Source: Streptomyces sp. Isolate_45 (GTDB taxonomy: Bacteria; Actinomycetota; Actinomycetes; Streptomycetales; Streptomycetaceae). From it: DNA of 64,000 bases. The position numbers were made by a program, and so were the translations under genes. The first letter of the stretch is position 1, and each line of letters opens with the position of its first letter. Of this stretch, positions 1-8,512 are shown in pieces. The stretch covers positions 1 to 64,000 of the forward strand of contig NZ_JANFAK020000012.1 in NCBI RefSeq assembly GCF_024721315.2. Direction: 5' to 3'. The notes beneath the pieces are model-generated. The model worked only from the letters and a program-made list of their open reading frames with translations, made no database searches and was not told where the DNA came from.

Positions 1-76
<76 letters not shown>

Positions 77-817
77 AGGCCGGTCGGGAACGTGCTCCAC
101 ACCGACGACCTCGCCCCCGAACGCGGCGACCAGGGACGGCAGCAGCGGACCGAGCGCGTCCCGCACCCGGCCGGGGCCGGGCAGCCCGGAGCGGTCCAGC
201 TCGTCGCCGGTGACGAACACCTGAACCCGGGGCCGGGGCCGTACCCGCAGCGCGTCGTGGCCGCAGGACGCGGCGAGCCCGAGCAGGGCCGGCCCGGCCC
301 GGGTGCCGGCCGGGGCGAGACGGGTGCCCGCCGGGGCGTCCTCACCGGCCCGCCGTACGTGCTCCCCCGGTGCGGGCACCGGCCCCGACACCCGGCCCGC
401 GCGGTCGGCAGCCAGCTCCAGCGGCAGGACCGCACGGGTCCCGGCCGGCACCGGAGCGCCGGTGGAGATCTCCACGGCCTCGCCCGGCGCCAGCATCCTT
501 TCCCGGACACCGCCCGCCCGCACCGAGCCCACGACGCGCCACGGCCCGGGGCCCGCCACCGCGTACCCGTCCATGGCGGCCGTGTCGAACGCCGGAAGGG
601 CCCGGGGCGTGCACAGGTCCGCGGCCGTGGTGAGCCCCGCCGCCTCGGCGAGCGGCACCGTACGGGGGGCGAGGGGCTGCGGCGCCCGGTGCGCCAGCTC
701 CCGGGCCCGCTCCCAGGGCACTTCCCGGGCGGGCGGCGTGGGCGCGACCGTGGTGGGCAAGGTGGGCGGGGTGGCGGTGGTGGGCACGGCGGTGGTGCCG
801 GTCGTCGTCGCGGGCAT
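77..817 (-). CDS. moeA: Molybdopterin molybdotransferase MoeA-like, 3' end missing
   Basis: MoeA inserts molybdate into adenylylated molybdopterin in molybdenum cofactor synthesis in the cytoplasm. The frame has an Ala/Thr/Pro-rich N-terminus. It then shows MoeA landmarks: PLAEAAGL, PAFDTAAMDGYAVAGPG (the conserved D-x-S/A-x-MDGYA segment, about residues 80-96), GEAVEISTGAPVPAGTRAVLP and VFVTGDEL. About 247 codons are present before the C run destroys the frame, so the rest of the usual 400-residue protein is lost. The start is the ATG at 817. The ribosome binding site is poor and an upstream start cannot be excluded. No other cofactor genes are visible. The family call is fairly safe. Confidence 0.8.
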
Positions 818-970
818 GCCGCCAGCCTGCGACCGTCGCTTTTCCCGCGTGCACGGGGCGCGTTGCGTTTCCGCGCCGTCCTGCTCACCTCCGGCCCCGG
901 TGTGCCGTGAGCCCCGGGGCGGCGCGGCGATGGAAGCCCCGCGTGTCGATCGCGGCGTTCGACGCGCAGG

Positions 971-995
971 GGCTCCGTCCTGCCGGGACGGAGCC
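971..995 (-). terminator. Hairpin downstream of the 31-aa membrane protein gene
   Basis: The arms GGCTCCGTCC (971-980) and GGACGGAGCC (986-995) pair perfectly around a 5-nt loop. The hairpin lies 16 nt past the stop codon of the small minus-strand gene. There is no T run, which is usual for Streptomyces terminators. Confidence 0.6.
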
Positions 996-1011
996 GCCGC
1001 GCCCGGTCCCG

Positions 1012-1107
1012 TCACAAGACGTTCATCAGGATGATGGCCAGGAGGTTCAACAGGATCACGGCGATGACTCCGCCGACGGCCATCCAGGCCCGCTGCGATT
1101 CGTCCAT
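1012..1107 (-). CDS. 31-residue single-span membrane peptide
   Basis: The frame starts at ATG 1107, preceded by GGGAGGTG at good spacing. It encodes a short charged N-terminus (MDESQRAW) followed by one strongly hydrophobic helix of about 20 residues (MAVGGVIAVILLNLLAIILM) that almost fills the protein. It carries no lipobox and no cleavable signal. Function is unknown. The good ribosome binding site and the hairpin right after the stop argue that it is a real small gene. It could be a membrane regulator subunit or a stray signal-anchor peptide. Confidence 0.65.
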   Translation of the reverse strand: MDESQRAWMAVGGVIAVILLNLLAIILMNVL

Positions 1108-1282
1108 GCGTACCAGGCACCTCCCGGCTCGGGCGTGTCGCCACGCGCGGCTCCGGCGGCGGCCGCTCGGGGCCGGTCCGCCCCCGGCCATCATGCCCCG
1201 GTTCCGCACGGAGCACAGTTCGGCCGCCGGGGGCGGCCCCGCACGGTTGCGCCCGCTCCGGCTCCGCCGGCGCGTCGGCCGG

Positions 1283-2161
1283 TCAGGAGACCCAGCCGGT
1301 GGTCATGCCGAGGACCGCGGAGCCGTCCCCGTCGGCCAGCTTCGTACCGGTGAAGTCGCGGGCCCACTGCGAGGTCTGGATGCGGAACGCGGGGCGCTCC
1401 GCGGTCAGTGCCTCCATGACCGCCTCGGCCGCGCCGGCCGGGGTCTGGGCGCCGTCCAGGAACTGGCCGACCGTACGGTCGACGTAGCTGCGCATGGCGT
1501 CGGCGTACGGGCCGGCGGCGGCGATCCCGCCCTCGATGTCGAGTCCGAGGTTGTTGACGAACTCCGTGGCCACGGCGCCGGGTTCGACGACCGAGACGCT
1601 CACGCCGACGGCGCCCGCGACGGGGGCCAGGCTCTCCATGTATCCCTCGACGGCGAACTTCGCGGCGCAGTAGGCCTCGTTGAAGGGCTGGCCCACGACG
1701 CCGCCGACGCTGGTGACCGTGATCAGCCGGCCGCCGGAGGCCCGCAGGTGCGGCATGGCGGCCTTGGAGACGTTCAGCACGCCGAAGAAGTTGACCTCCA
1801 TGACCTCGCGGACGTCGGCGACGGTTTCGAGTTCGAGGGTTCCGACGTGTCCGGCGCCCGCGTTGTTCACGACGGCGTCCAGGCGCCCGTGGTCGGCGAT
1901 CACGCCGTCGACCGCGGCGGCGACGGAACGTTCGTCGACGACGTCGAGCTGCCGGATGTCGACCTCCACGCCCGCCTCGGCGGCGGCCTCGCGCAGGGCG
2001 TCGGCCCGACCGGTGTCACGCAGCGTGGCGACCGTGCGCCAGCCGGCCCGGGCGGCCGCGATGGCGGCGGCCAGACCGATGCCGGAGGACGTTCCGGTGA
2101 TCAGGACGGTGGGGCGGGCCGCGTCGGGAGTGGTTTCGGGGGTGGCGGGGTAAGAGGTCAT
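1283..2161 (-). CDS. Short-chain dehydrogenase/reductase (SDR)
   Basis: This is a classical SDR oxidoreductase of 292 residues using NAD(P)(H). The cofactor glycine motif TGTSSGIG lies near residue 25, NNAG near residue 100, and the catalytic Ser plus YCAAK (Tyr and Lys) near residues 150-168. The substrate cannot be told from sequence. ATG 2161 is chosen because AAAGGTGA sits 8 nt upstream; a GTG at 2170 would overlap that site. It diverges from a MarR gene over a 90-bp intergenic region with two palindromes. This is the usual layout for a reductase repressed by its neighbouring MarR regulator and induced by the regulator's ligand. Confidence 0.9.
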   Translation of the reverse strand: MTSYPATPETTPDAARPTVLITGTSSGIGLAAAIAAARAGWRTVATLRDTGRADALREAAAEAGVEVDIRQLDVVDERSVAAAVDGVIADHGRLDAVVNNAGAGHVGTLELETVADVREVMEVNFFGVLNVSKAAMPHLRASGGRLITVTSVGGVVGQPFNEAYCAAKFAVEGYMESLAPVAGAVGVSVSVVEPGAVATEFVNNLGLDIEGGIAAAGPYADAMRSYVDRTVGQFLDGAQTPAGAAEAVMEALTAERPAFRIQTSQWARDFTGTKLADGDGSAVLGMTTGWVS

Positions 2162-2189
2162 GACGGTCACCTTTCACGGAACGTGATTT

Positions 2190-2236
2190 ATGTGCGTGCA
2201 CACACACCATAAAGTTATGTGTGCGCGCACGCAACC
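2190..2236. promoter_or_regulatory. Twin palindromes, probable MarR operators
   Basis: Two imperfect palindromes lie in the divergent gap: TGTGCGTGCACACA (about 2191-2204) and TGTGTGCGCGCACGCA (about 2218-2233). They share a TGTGnG/CnCACA core and fall between the SDR and MarR genes. The second one abuts the TAGACT box of the MarR gene. Two related 14-16 bp palindromes in a shared promoter fit autoregulation and SDR repression by the MarR protein. The assignment is inferred from position and symmetry. Confidence 0.6.
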
Positions 2237-2250
2237 TTTAGACTGCCGAC

Positions 2251-2718
2251 ATGCCGAAGAAGCTCACCGAAGCCGCGATGCCACCGGCCGACTACGCCTT
2301 CTACGGACTGGTCTGGGCAGGCACCGTGATGACCGACCGCGTCGACCGGGCGCTGGTGAAGGCGCACGACCTTCCGGTGTCCTGGTTCGAGGTCATGCTG
2401 TGGCTCGCCTCCAGTCCCGAGCCCGTGCCCGCGTCCGTCCTCGGCAACAGCACCCTGCTCAGCCGCAGTCAGGTGTCGCGGGTCGTGGACGCCCTGCAGG
2501 CCCGGGGCCTGGTGACGCGCACGCCCTCGGCCCGCGACGCGCGGTCGGTGGAGGTGTCCCTCACCGAGGCGGGTCGGACGGTGTTCGCCGAGGCCGACGC
2601 CACCCGGCGCGAGGCCCTCGCGCCGGCCTTCACGGACCTCCTCGACGAGCGCGACCTGGAAGCCCTGGGCACCGTGTGGCGCAAGCTCAAGGCCGCGAAG
2701 GACGTCAAGGGCGCGTAG
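2251..2718 (+). CDS. MarR-family transcriptional regulator
   Basis: A 155-residue winged-helix regulator. The recognition helix region is LLSRSQVSRVVDALQARGLVTR (about residues 68-90), followed by the wing PSARDARSVEVSLTEAG that is typical of MarR. It probably binds the palindromes upstream and controls the divergent SDR gene. There is no Shine-Dalgarno sequence. A TAGACT box ends 6 nt before the ATG, so the mRNA is probably leaderless. The 3' end overlaps the convergent TetR gene by 14 nt. Confidence 0.9.
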   Translation: MPKKLTEAAMPPADYAFYGLVWAGTVMTDRVDRALVKAHDLPVSWFEVMLWLASSPEPVPASVLGNSTLLSRSQVSRVVDALQARGLVTRTPSARDARSVEVSLTEAGRTVFAEADATRREALAPAFTDLLDERDLEALGTVWRKLKAAKDVKGA

Positions 2719-3388
2719 CGCCCACGCCCCCGCCGCCCGGCGCGTCCGCCACACCCGTGGCGTCCGGGCCCTCCGACGCGAGCCCGGCGGCGGCGGCGAA
2801 GAGGCGGGCGCAGCGCAGCGTCATCGCGGCGGGGGTCTGCTCCGGGTGCTTGACCCACCAGCGGACGAGGGTGGCGACCAGGTCCCGCCAGACGTACTTG
2901 AGAGCGTCGGCGTCGAGCGGGTCGGTGGATCCGGCCGCGCGCAGCAGCTCGGCGGTACCGCCCGCGGCGAGCCGGTCGATGGCCGACCAGTACTCCGAGG
3001 CCCGCCGCACCGCCTCACCGCCGGGCGGCAGGGTGGTGTCGTAGAGGACGAACCACGCCTCCCGCTGCCCCTCCAGGGCGGTGAAGAGGGCTCGGAGCAC
3101 GCGCAGGGGGGTGTGCGGCGCGGTCCCGTCCGGCCCCATGGCCGTGCGGATCGTGCCGAGGACGCGGTCGCCGATCGGGACCAGGCAGGCGACGTACAGG
3201 TCCTCCTTGGTCCCGAAGTACTGGTGGAGCAGCGTTTTGGTGACGCCCACCCGGGCGGCGATCGCGGGGAGCGAGGCGGCCGCGTAGCCACGGGTTCCGA
3301 ACTCCTCCGTCGCCGCTTCGAGCATCTGTTGCCGGCGGTGCTGCCGCGGGACTCCCTTGGTGCCGGCTTTCGAAGGGGGGGTTGCCAT
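2705..3388 (-). CDS. TetR/AcrR-family transcriptional regulator
   Basis: A 227-residue TetR regulator. The N-terminal HTH runs over residues 20-65 (ATEEFGTRGYAAASLPAIAARVGVTKTLLHQYFGTKEDLY), followed by a helical ligand domain and a Gly/Ala-rich tail. On the minus strand a TAATAT box ends 6 nt before the ATG and there is no ribosome binding site, so the transcript is probably leaderless. A perfect palindrome lies upstream of its -10 and over the promoter of the divergent FAD oxidase gene, so it probably represses both. The ligand is unknown. Confidence 0.9.
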   Translation of the reverse strand: MATPPSKAGTKGVPRQHRRQQMLEAATEEFGTRGYAAASLPAIAARVGVTKTLLHQYFGTKEDLYVACLVPIGDRVLGTIRTAMGPDGTAPHTPLRVLRALFTALEGQREAWFVLYDTTLPPGGEAVRRASEYWSAIDRLAAGGTAELLRAAGSTDPLDADALKYVWRDLVATLVRWWVKHPEQTPAAMTLRCARLFAAAAGLASEGPDATGVADAPGGGGVGATRP

Positions 3389-3409
3389 GCGCGGATATTA
3401 TCAGTAAGT

Positions 3410-3429
3410 AATTTACCCCCAGGTAAATT
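3410..3429. promoter_or_regulatory. Palindromic TetR operator (AATTTACC-N4-GGTAAATT)
   Basis: A perfect 8+8 bp inverted repeat with the spacer CCCA lies in an unusually AT-rich spot between the divergent TetR and FAD-oxidase genes. TAAATT at 3424-3429 could be the oxidase -10, and the site sits just upstream of the TetR gene's TAATAT box, so one bound dimer could block both promoters. A further half-site-like GTAA lies at 3404-3407. Assignment to this TetR rests on location and symmetry. Confidence 0.7.
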
Positions 3430-3452
3430 CCTGCCACCTTCGGAGCGCTTCC

Positions 3453-5090
3453 ATGGCCGGCACCACCGTTCAGCCGACGTCCCGTACCCGCTCCTGGTGG
3501 GGCTGGGGCTGGGCGGACGCCCACCCCGACGACGCGGAGTGCGTCGCCATGGGCGCCCTGCTCCCCGGCACCCTCGCCCGCCCGCTCCCCGTGCCCCGCG
3601 TCGCGGACCTGGACATCGCCGGGCCCGCCGTCACACCGCCGCCGAGCCTCGTCCACCTCGTCTCCGACGACCCGGCGGACCGCGCGGCCCACGCCATGGG
3701 CAAGGCGTACCGCGACGTCGCACGCGCCCTGCGCGGTCGGCCGGGCCGCATCCCGGACCTGGTGGCCCGGCCGACGGACGAACAGGGGGTGGCGGACCTT
3801 CTGGACTGGGCCGGTGACCGGGAGGTCGCGGTGGTCCCGTACGGCGGGGGTTCCTCCGTCAGCGGGGGCGTGGAGTACCGCGGCGACGCCCACCGGGCCG
3901 TGCTGTCCCTGGACCTGACGGCCATGGGCCGCGTCCTGGAGGTCGATACCGAGGGCCGGGCGGCACGCGTCCAGGCAGGAGCGCTCGGTCCGGGACTGGA
4001 GGACCAGCTGCGGCCGCACCTGCTGACCCTGCGGCACTTCCCGCAGAGCTTCGAGTTCTCCACCCTGGGCGGCTGGCTCGCCACCCGGGCGGGCGGCCAC
4101 TACGCCACCGGGCACACGCACATCGACGACTTCGTGCAGTCGCTGCGCGTGGTCACCCCGGCCGGCACCAGTAGCTCCTGGCGGCTGCCCGCCTCCGGGG
4201 CCGGCCCCTCCCCCGACCGACTGTTCCTGGGCTCGGAAGGGGCGCTCGGCGTCATCACCGAGGCCTGGGTGCGACTCCAGGAACGCCCCCGCCACAAGGC
4301 GTCCGCGGCGGTGACCTTCACCGACTTCCAGGACGCGCTGCGGGCGGTGCGCGCCCTCGCCCAGTCCGACCTCTCCCCCGCGAACTGCCGACTGCTCGAT
4401 GCCGGCGAGGCCGCCCTGGCGGGCGCGGCGGGGGGTGACCGCTCCGTTCTGGTGCTGGGCTTCGAGTCGTCGGACGAACCGGTGGCCCGACGGCTGGAGC
4501 GCGCGGTTCGACTGGCCCTCTCGTACGGCGGCCGGCGCGACGGCGCCCCCTCGGGCGGGGCTCGGGGCGGGCCGTCGGACGGGACGCCGAACGGGGTTCA
4601 GGGCGGCGACGCGGCCGTGCGGGCGTGGCGGTCCGCGTTCCTGCGGATGCCCTATCTGCGCGACGGCCTGGCCAGGATGGGCGCCGTCGCCGAGACGTTC
4701 GAGACGGCCGCGACCTGGGACCGGATACCGGGCCTGATCGAGGCCGTGCGCACCGAGGTGGGCGCCGCGGCGCTCAAGGCCACCGGACACCCCGCGACCG
4801 TCAACTGCCGTCTGACGCACGTGTACCCGGACGGCGCGGCCCCCTACTTCACCGTCCTGGCCGCCGGCCGCGCCGGTGACGAGGTGGCCCTCTGGGACGA
4901 CCTCAAGGCCGTGGCGAGCGAGGTCCTGCACCGCCACCGGGCGACCATCACCCACCATCACGCCGTCGGCCGCGACCACCGCCCCGGCTACGACCTCCAG
5001 CGTCCCGAGCCCTTCGCCCTCGCGCTGCGGGCCGCCAAAAGGGCGCTGGACCCGCGGGGCATCCTTAACCCCGGCGTGCTCGTGGACTGA
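3453..5090 (+). CDS. FAD-binding oxidase, alkyldihydroxyacetonephosphate-synthase-like
   Basis: A 545-residue flavoenzyme of the vanillyl-alcohol-oxidase fold. The FAD domain covers about residues 95-270, with VVPYGGGSSVSGGVE and SFEFSTLGGWLATRAGGHYATGHTHIDDFV, the pattern of alkyl-DHAP synthases. The C-terminal cap ends with the HHHAVGRDH segment. In animals the family swaps the acyl chain of acyl-DHAP for an alkyl chain. In actinomycetes the substrate is often unknown, so ether lipid synthesis is only a suggestion. GGAG precedes ATG 3453. It is controlled from the operator shared with the TetR gene. Confidence 0.8.
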   Translation: MAGTTVQPTSRTRSWWGWGWADAHPDDAECVAMGALLPGTLARPLPVPRVADLDIAGPAVTPPPSLVHLVSDDPADRAAHAMGKAYRDVARALRGRPGRIPDLVARPTDEQGVADLLDWAGDREVAVVPYGGGSSVSGGVEYRGDAHRAVLSLDLTAMGRVLEVDTEGRAARVQAGALGPGLEDQLRPHLLTLRHFPQSFEFSTLGGWLATRAGGHYATGHTHIDDFVQSLRVVTPAGTSSSWRLPASGAGPSPDRLFLGSEGALGVITEAWVRLQERPRHKASAAVTFTDFQDALRAVRALAQSDLSPANCRLLDAGEAALAGAAGGDRSVLVLGFESSDEPVARRLERAVRLALSYGGRRDGAPSGGARGGPSDGTPNGVQGGDAAVRAWRSAFLRMPYLRDGLARMGAVAETFETAATWDRIPGLIEAVRTEVGAAALKATGHPATVNCRLTHVYPDGAAPYFTVLAAGRAGDEVALWDDLKAVASEVLHRHRATITHHHAVGRDHRPGYDLQRPEPFALALRAAKRALDPRGILNPGVLVD

Positions 5091-5227
5091 CCGGCCCTAC
5101 GGATCCGGCCCCTCGGCCGTACGGACCCTGCCCCTCGGGCGTACGGGCCCGGCCCGTCGGGCGCCGGATCCGCCCCGCCGGCGGGCTGCCTCCGAGCGGC
5201 GCGGCCGGGTGGTGGTTCAGCCGCCCG

Positions 5228-5668
5228 TCACCACGCGGACCATGGCACCCGGCAGGTGTGCGGGGCGGCGCCTTCCGGGCACAGCCCCCTGATCACCGCC
5301 TTGCGGAGCGCCCGGTAGGTGCGCAGCGAGCAGACCAGGCGGACGTGCAGCTCGGCCGCCTCCCATCCGCCGCCGTCCCCGCCGGGGTGCTCGATCGCCC
5401 ACTGTTCGGCGAGGAAGTCGTACCCCTGCGCCAACGACGGATCGTCGGCGGCGCGTACGACGGTCCAGTCCGTGACGCGGGCCGCGCGGCAGGCGACTTC
5501 CCGGTCGACGACCTCCGCGACCCCGGCCAACCCCTCGGTGTCCGCGTACAAGCCGAACCTCAACACGCGTGTCCCCACCGACCGCACCAGTCCTTTCCCG
5601 ACGTCCCGTGCTCGGTGCCGAGCCCTCGGCCTCATGATCCCCCGCCCACCCCGGGACGTCGTCATCAT
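5228..5668 (-). CDS. Hypothetical protein, 146 residues
   Basis: I do not recognise the family. After a basic N-terminal stretch the protein is soluble and mixed in composition, with a conserved-looking core (VLRFGLYADTEG, about residues 36-47) and a late Cys pair (Cys near 128 and 138). No membrane segment or signal is visible. Third-codon GC is high, as expected for a real gene here. The start is uncertain: ATG 5668, ATG 5635 (after GGGGG) and GTG 5587 (after GGGAAAGGA) are all possible. The last would give a 119-residue protein beginning just before the core. Confidence 0.5.
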   Translation of the reverse strand: MMTTSRGGRGIMRPRARHRARDVGKGLVRSVGTRVLRFGLYADTEGLAGVAEVVDREVACRAARVTDWTVVRAADDPSLAQGYDFLAEQWAIEHPGGDGGGWEAAELHVRLVCSLRTYRALRKAVIRGLCPEGAAPHTCRVPWSAW

Positions 5669-5975
5669 TTCGTCCCATCCCGCAACCCCCCAGCCCGTCC
5701 ATCACCCGTCCGACCCATCGGAATCGCCCGTACGGCAGTCATGCCGGATCGTGGCCCGTGGTACGCCGGGCGGATCGGAGGCCTGCTGTGAACCGCTGGA
5801 GCACTTCCCCCGCCGCCGTGTCGATGGCCTCGGCCCGGACCCCGTGCGTGGTGGCGCGTGGTGGCTCCACCGGCCACTGGCTCCGGCCTTCCCGCCGGCA
5901 CGGCCCGTGCCGTTACCGCCGGCCCCGACCGGCCGCCGCCCCGGCCCGCTCCCCGATCTCCACGGAGGTCCCGCC
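5669..5975. other. Divergent intergenic region, no gene seen
   Basis: About 300 bp separate the minus-strand hypothetical gene from the secreted serine-hydrolase-like gene. Frames crossing it are low-complexity shadows with no ribosome binding site. It presumably holds two divergent promoters, but I see no convincing -10/-35 pair or strong palindrome. Confidence 0.5.
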
Positions 5976-7154
5976 GTGCGCCGATCCAAGCCGCTCACGC
6001 TCGCCTGCCTGCCCCTGCTCCTCGGCGCCTCACTGGCCGGCGCGCCGGCCGCCGCCCGCGCGGAAGCGGTCCCCGTCGCCGCTTGCCCGGCCGGCCGGTC
6101 CTCCCTCCGCGGCACGTGCGTACCGTCCGATTCCGCGGCGTTCGTGCGCGACCGGGTGCGCGACGCGCTCGCCCGGTACAAACTGACCGCGGCCATGGCC
6201 GAGGTGTGGATCGACGGCGAGCGCGTCACGGAAGCCGCGGCCGGCCAGGCGATGACGGGCGTCCCGGCCACCACCGACATGCGCTTTCGGATCGGCGCGG
6301 TCTCCATCCCCTACCTGACGACCGCGCTGCTCCAGCTCGTCGACCGGGGCGAGGTCTCGCTCGACGACAAGCTGTCCCGCTGGCGCCCCGACGTGCCGCA
6401 CGCGAACGAGATCACGCTGGGCATGCTGGCCTCGACGACCTCCGGCTACGCGGACTACGTCCGGGACCCCAAGTTCATCGCGGACCTGTACGAGAACCCG
6501 TTCCGGAACTGGACCGCGCCCGAACTCGTGGAGATCTCGGTGTCCAAACCCCTGGTGCGCGCGCCCGGTTCGGGCTTCGCCTACTCGCACGCCAACTGGG
6601 TGCTCCTCGGCGACGTCATCTCCCGGATCGAGGGTCGCCCCCTGGCCGAGGTGATGGAGGCCGGCGTCCTGGAACCGATGGGCCTGGACGCGACCGACAT
6701 CCCGGTAACGGCCGAGATCCCGGCACCCGTCCTGCACGGATTCGACAACGAGCGCGGCGTGTTCGAGGACGCCACGTACTGGAACCCGTCGTGGACTCTG
6801 GCGCCGGGCGCGGTCATGACGGGCACGCTGGGGGACATGGCGAAGTCGTTCACGGCGATCGGCGAGGGCGAGCTGCTGTCACCCGCGTCCCACCGCAAGC
6901 AGCTGGCACCCGTCTCGCGGATCGATCCGAACACGTCCTTCGCCCTCGGCCTGGCCGTGCAGAGCGGCTGGATCCTCCAGAATCCGTCCTTCGCCGGATA
7001 CGCGGGAGCCGTCGCCTACCTGCCCTCGAAGAAGATCGCGATCGCCACGGTGGCGACGCAGGGGCTGGGCAGCACCGCACAGAACGCGGCCGCGTCCTTC
7101 CTGGCGGACATCGCCAACCACCTCGCCCCGGAGGCCGCCCTGAAGGCGGAATGA
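5976..7154 (+). CDS. Secreted serine-hydrolase/PBP-like protein lacking the SxxK motif
   Basis: A 392-residue protein of the beta-lactamase/D-Ala-D-Ala-carboxypeptidase fold. GTG 5976 is chosen because GGAGG lies 7 nt upstream. It begins with a Sec signal peptide (RRSKPLTLACLPLLLGASLAGAPAAARA). The family stretch RIGSVTKTF is RIGAVSIPY here (about residue 108 on), so both catalytic Ser and Lys are replaced. The Tyr motif is YSHAN and the usual C-terminal HxG is YAG. The surrounding fold (LLQLVDRGEVSLDDKLSRW, LASTTSGYADY) is intact. It is probably an exported non-catalytic or altered member. Its target is unknown. Confidence 0.8.
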   Translation: MRRSKPLTLACLPLLLGASLAGAPAAARAEAVPVAACPAGRSSLRGTCVPSDSAAFVRDRVRDALARYKLTAAMAEVWIDGERVTEAAAGQAMTGVPATTDMRFRIGAVSIPYLTTALLQLVDRGEVSLDDKLSRWRPDVPHANEITLGMLASTTSGYADYVRDPKFIADLYENPFRNWTAPELVEISVSKPLVRAPGSGFAYSHANWVLLGDVISRIEGRPLAEVMEAGVLEPMGLDATDIPVTAEIPAPVLHGFDNERGVFEDATYWNPSWTLAPGAVMTGTLGDMAKSFTAIGEGELLSPASHRKQLAPVSRIDPNTSFALGLAVQSGWILQNPSFAGYAGAVAYLPSKKIAIATVATQGLGSTAQNAAASFLADIANHLAPEAALKAE

Positions 7155-7464
7155 CCGCGGAGGCACACCCGGGCAACGCGTCCTCCGCAGATCACCGCGC
7201 GTGCGCGGCCGTCGGAAGCTCGCGCGCCGCTCCCGACAGCGGGCGGCGGGTACCGGGGCGAGATGGCCGCCGTGGTCCGGCCCAACGGACGGTTCGGCAC
7301 GATGGCCGGCGTCACGCCTTTCCGCCGCAGGCTCGGCCCGCCTTGCCGCGGCACCCCCAGGGCCCCACGGTGCGCCGGGGGGTGAAATGCCGCAGACTCC
7401 TCTAAGAGGCTCGACACGGTGGGCCCGTGCGTCGCGCGCGGGCCGCGGTAAGGGTGTGTTCGGC
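7155..7464. other. Intergenic region before the TerC-family gene
   Basis: About 310 bp without a supportable gene. I looked for a yybP-ykoY manganese riboswitch, which often precedes TerC-type genes, and did not find its conserved blocks. A short CCTCTAAGAGG palindrome lies near 7397-7407. Otherwise nothing stands out. Confidence 0.5.
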
Positions 7465-8436
7465 GTGCTCGAAGTCCCGTTGTGGTTGTGGGGGACGTTC
7501 GCCGTGACCGTGGTGGTGTCGCTGACGGTGGACCTGCTGGCCCACCGCAGCGCCCACGTGATCGGCTTCAAGGAGGCCGCCCTCTGGAGCGCCCTGTGGG
7601 TGAGCCTCGCCCTCGCGTTCGGCGGGCTGGTCTTCCTCGTCCTCGGCACGACGGCCGGGACGGAGTACACGACCGCGTGGTTGCTGGAGAAGAGCCTGTC
7701 GGTCGACAACCTGTTCGTCTTCGCGGTGATCTTCGCCTACTTCAAGGTGCCCCGCGCCTACCAGCACCGGGTGCTGTTCTTCGGGGTGATCGGGGCCCTC
7801 GTGTTCCGGGGGATCTTCCTGTCCCTCGGCGTCGCGGTCGTCACCCGCTTCACCGCCGTGCTGTTCGTCTTCGCCGCCGTGCTCTTCTACAGCGCGTACA
7901 AGCTCATGAAGGACGAGCAGGACACCTTCGACCCGGGCAAGAGCTTCGCCGTGCGGATGCTCCGCAAGGTCGTGCCCGTCCGCGACGAGTACGCGGGGAC
8001 GAAGTTCTTCGTCAAGGAGGCCGGCAAGCGCGTGGCGACGCCGCTGCTCGCCGTGGTCGCGGCGATCGAGGCGGCCGACCTGATCTTCGCCGTCGACAGT
8101 GTCCCCGCCGTCCTCGCGGTCAGCGACGACGCGTTCGTCGTCTACACGAGCAACGCGTTCGCGATCCTCGGCCTGCGCGCCCTGTACTTCCTGCTGGCCG
8201 GGCTGTTGGACCGGTTCCACTACCTGAGCAAGGGCCTCGCGATCATCCTCGCCTTCATCGGGGTGAAGCTGATCCTCCAGGCGGCCCACAAGATGATCAG
8301 CCCGAGTGTCCCCGAGATCCCCTCGCCGGTCAGCCTGGCCGTCATCGTCGCCGTACTGGCCTGTGCCGTCATCCTGAGCGTCCGTAGACCGCCCGCCGCC
8401 GAGGAGGACGACCGGTCGCGGTCGTCCGGCGAATGA
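7465..8436 (+). CDS. TerC-family integral membrane protein
   Basis: A 323-residue polytopic protein with about eight or nine membrane helices. It has the two TerC hallmarks: SVDNLFVFAVIFAYF (about residue 75) and EAADLIFAVDSVPAVLAVS (about residue 205), which carry membrane-embedded acidic residues. Members are linked to tellurite resistance and metal (manganese) export. The start is uncertain. GTG 7465 has AAGGG 10 nt upstream, while GTG 7456 would be too close. A two-domain TerD protein is encoded far away at 29.6 kb. No other ter genes are adjacent, so metal or envelope stress homeostasis is the likeliest role. Confidence 0.85.
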   Translation: MLEVPLWLWGTFAVTVVVSLTVDLLAHRSAHVIGFKEAALWSALWVSLALAFGGLVFLVLGTTAGTEYTTAWLLEKSLSVDNLFVFAVIFAYFKVPRAYQHRVLFFGVIGALVFRGIFLSLGVAVVTRFTAVLFVFAAVLFYSAYKLMKDEQDTFDPGKSFAVRMLRKVVPVRDEYAGTKFFVKEAGKRVATPLLAVVAAIEAADLIFAVDSVPAVLAVSDDAFVVYTSNAFAILGLRALYFLLAGLLDRFHYLSKGLAIILAFIGVKLILQAAHKMISPSVPEIPSPVSLAVIVAVLACAVILSVRRPPAAEEDDRSRSSGE

Positions 8437-8512
8437 CCCGGAACGAGGGGCCTTTGGCGGACAACCAACGGTCGACCTCCCATTCCGGACACAACGGGCT
8501 TATTGTTAAAAA

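Noticed and set aside
342..854. 170-codon minus-strand frame with His/Arg/Gly-rich product
   Set aside because: It is a shadow of the moeA-like frame, which has real family motifs in another frame of the same strand.
3015..4979. 654-codon minus-strand frame
   Set aside because: It is antisense to the FAD oxidase and out of frame in the TetR gene; no family motif is seen.
7370..7464. Possible yybP-ykoY manganese riboswitch before the TerC gene
   Set aside because: The conserved blocks of that riboswitch are absent; only a short palindrome is present.
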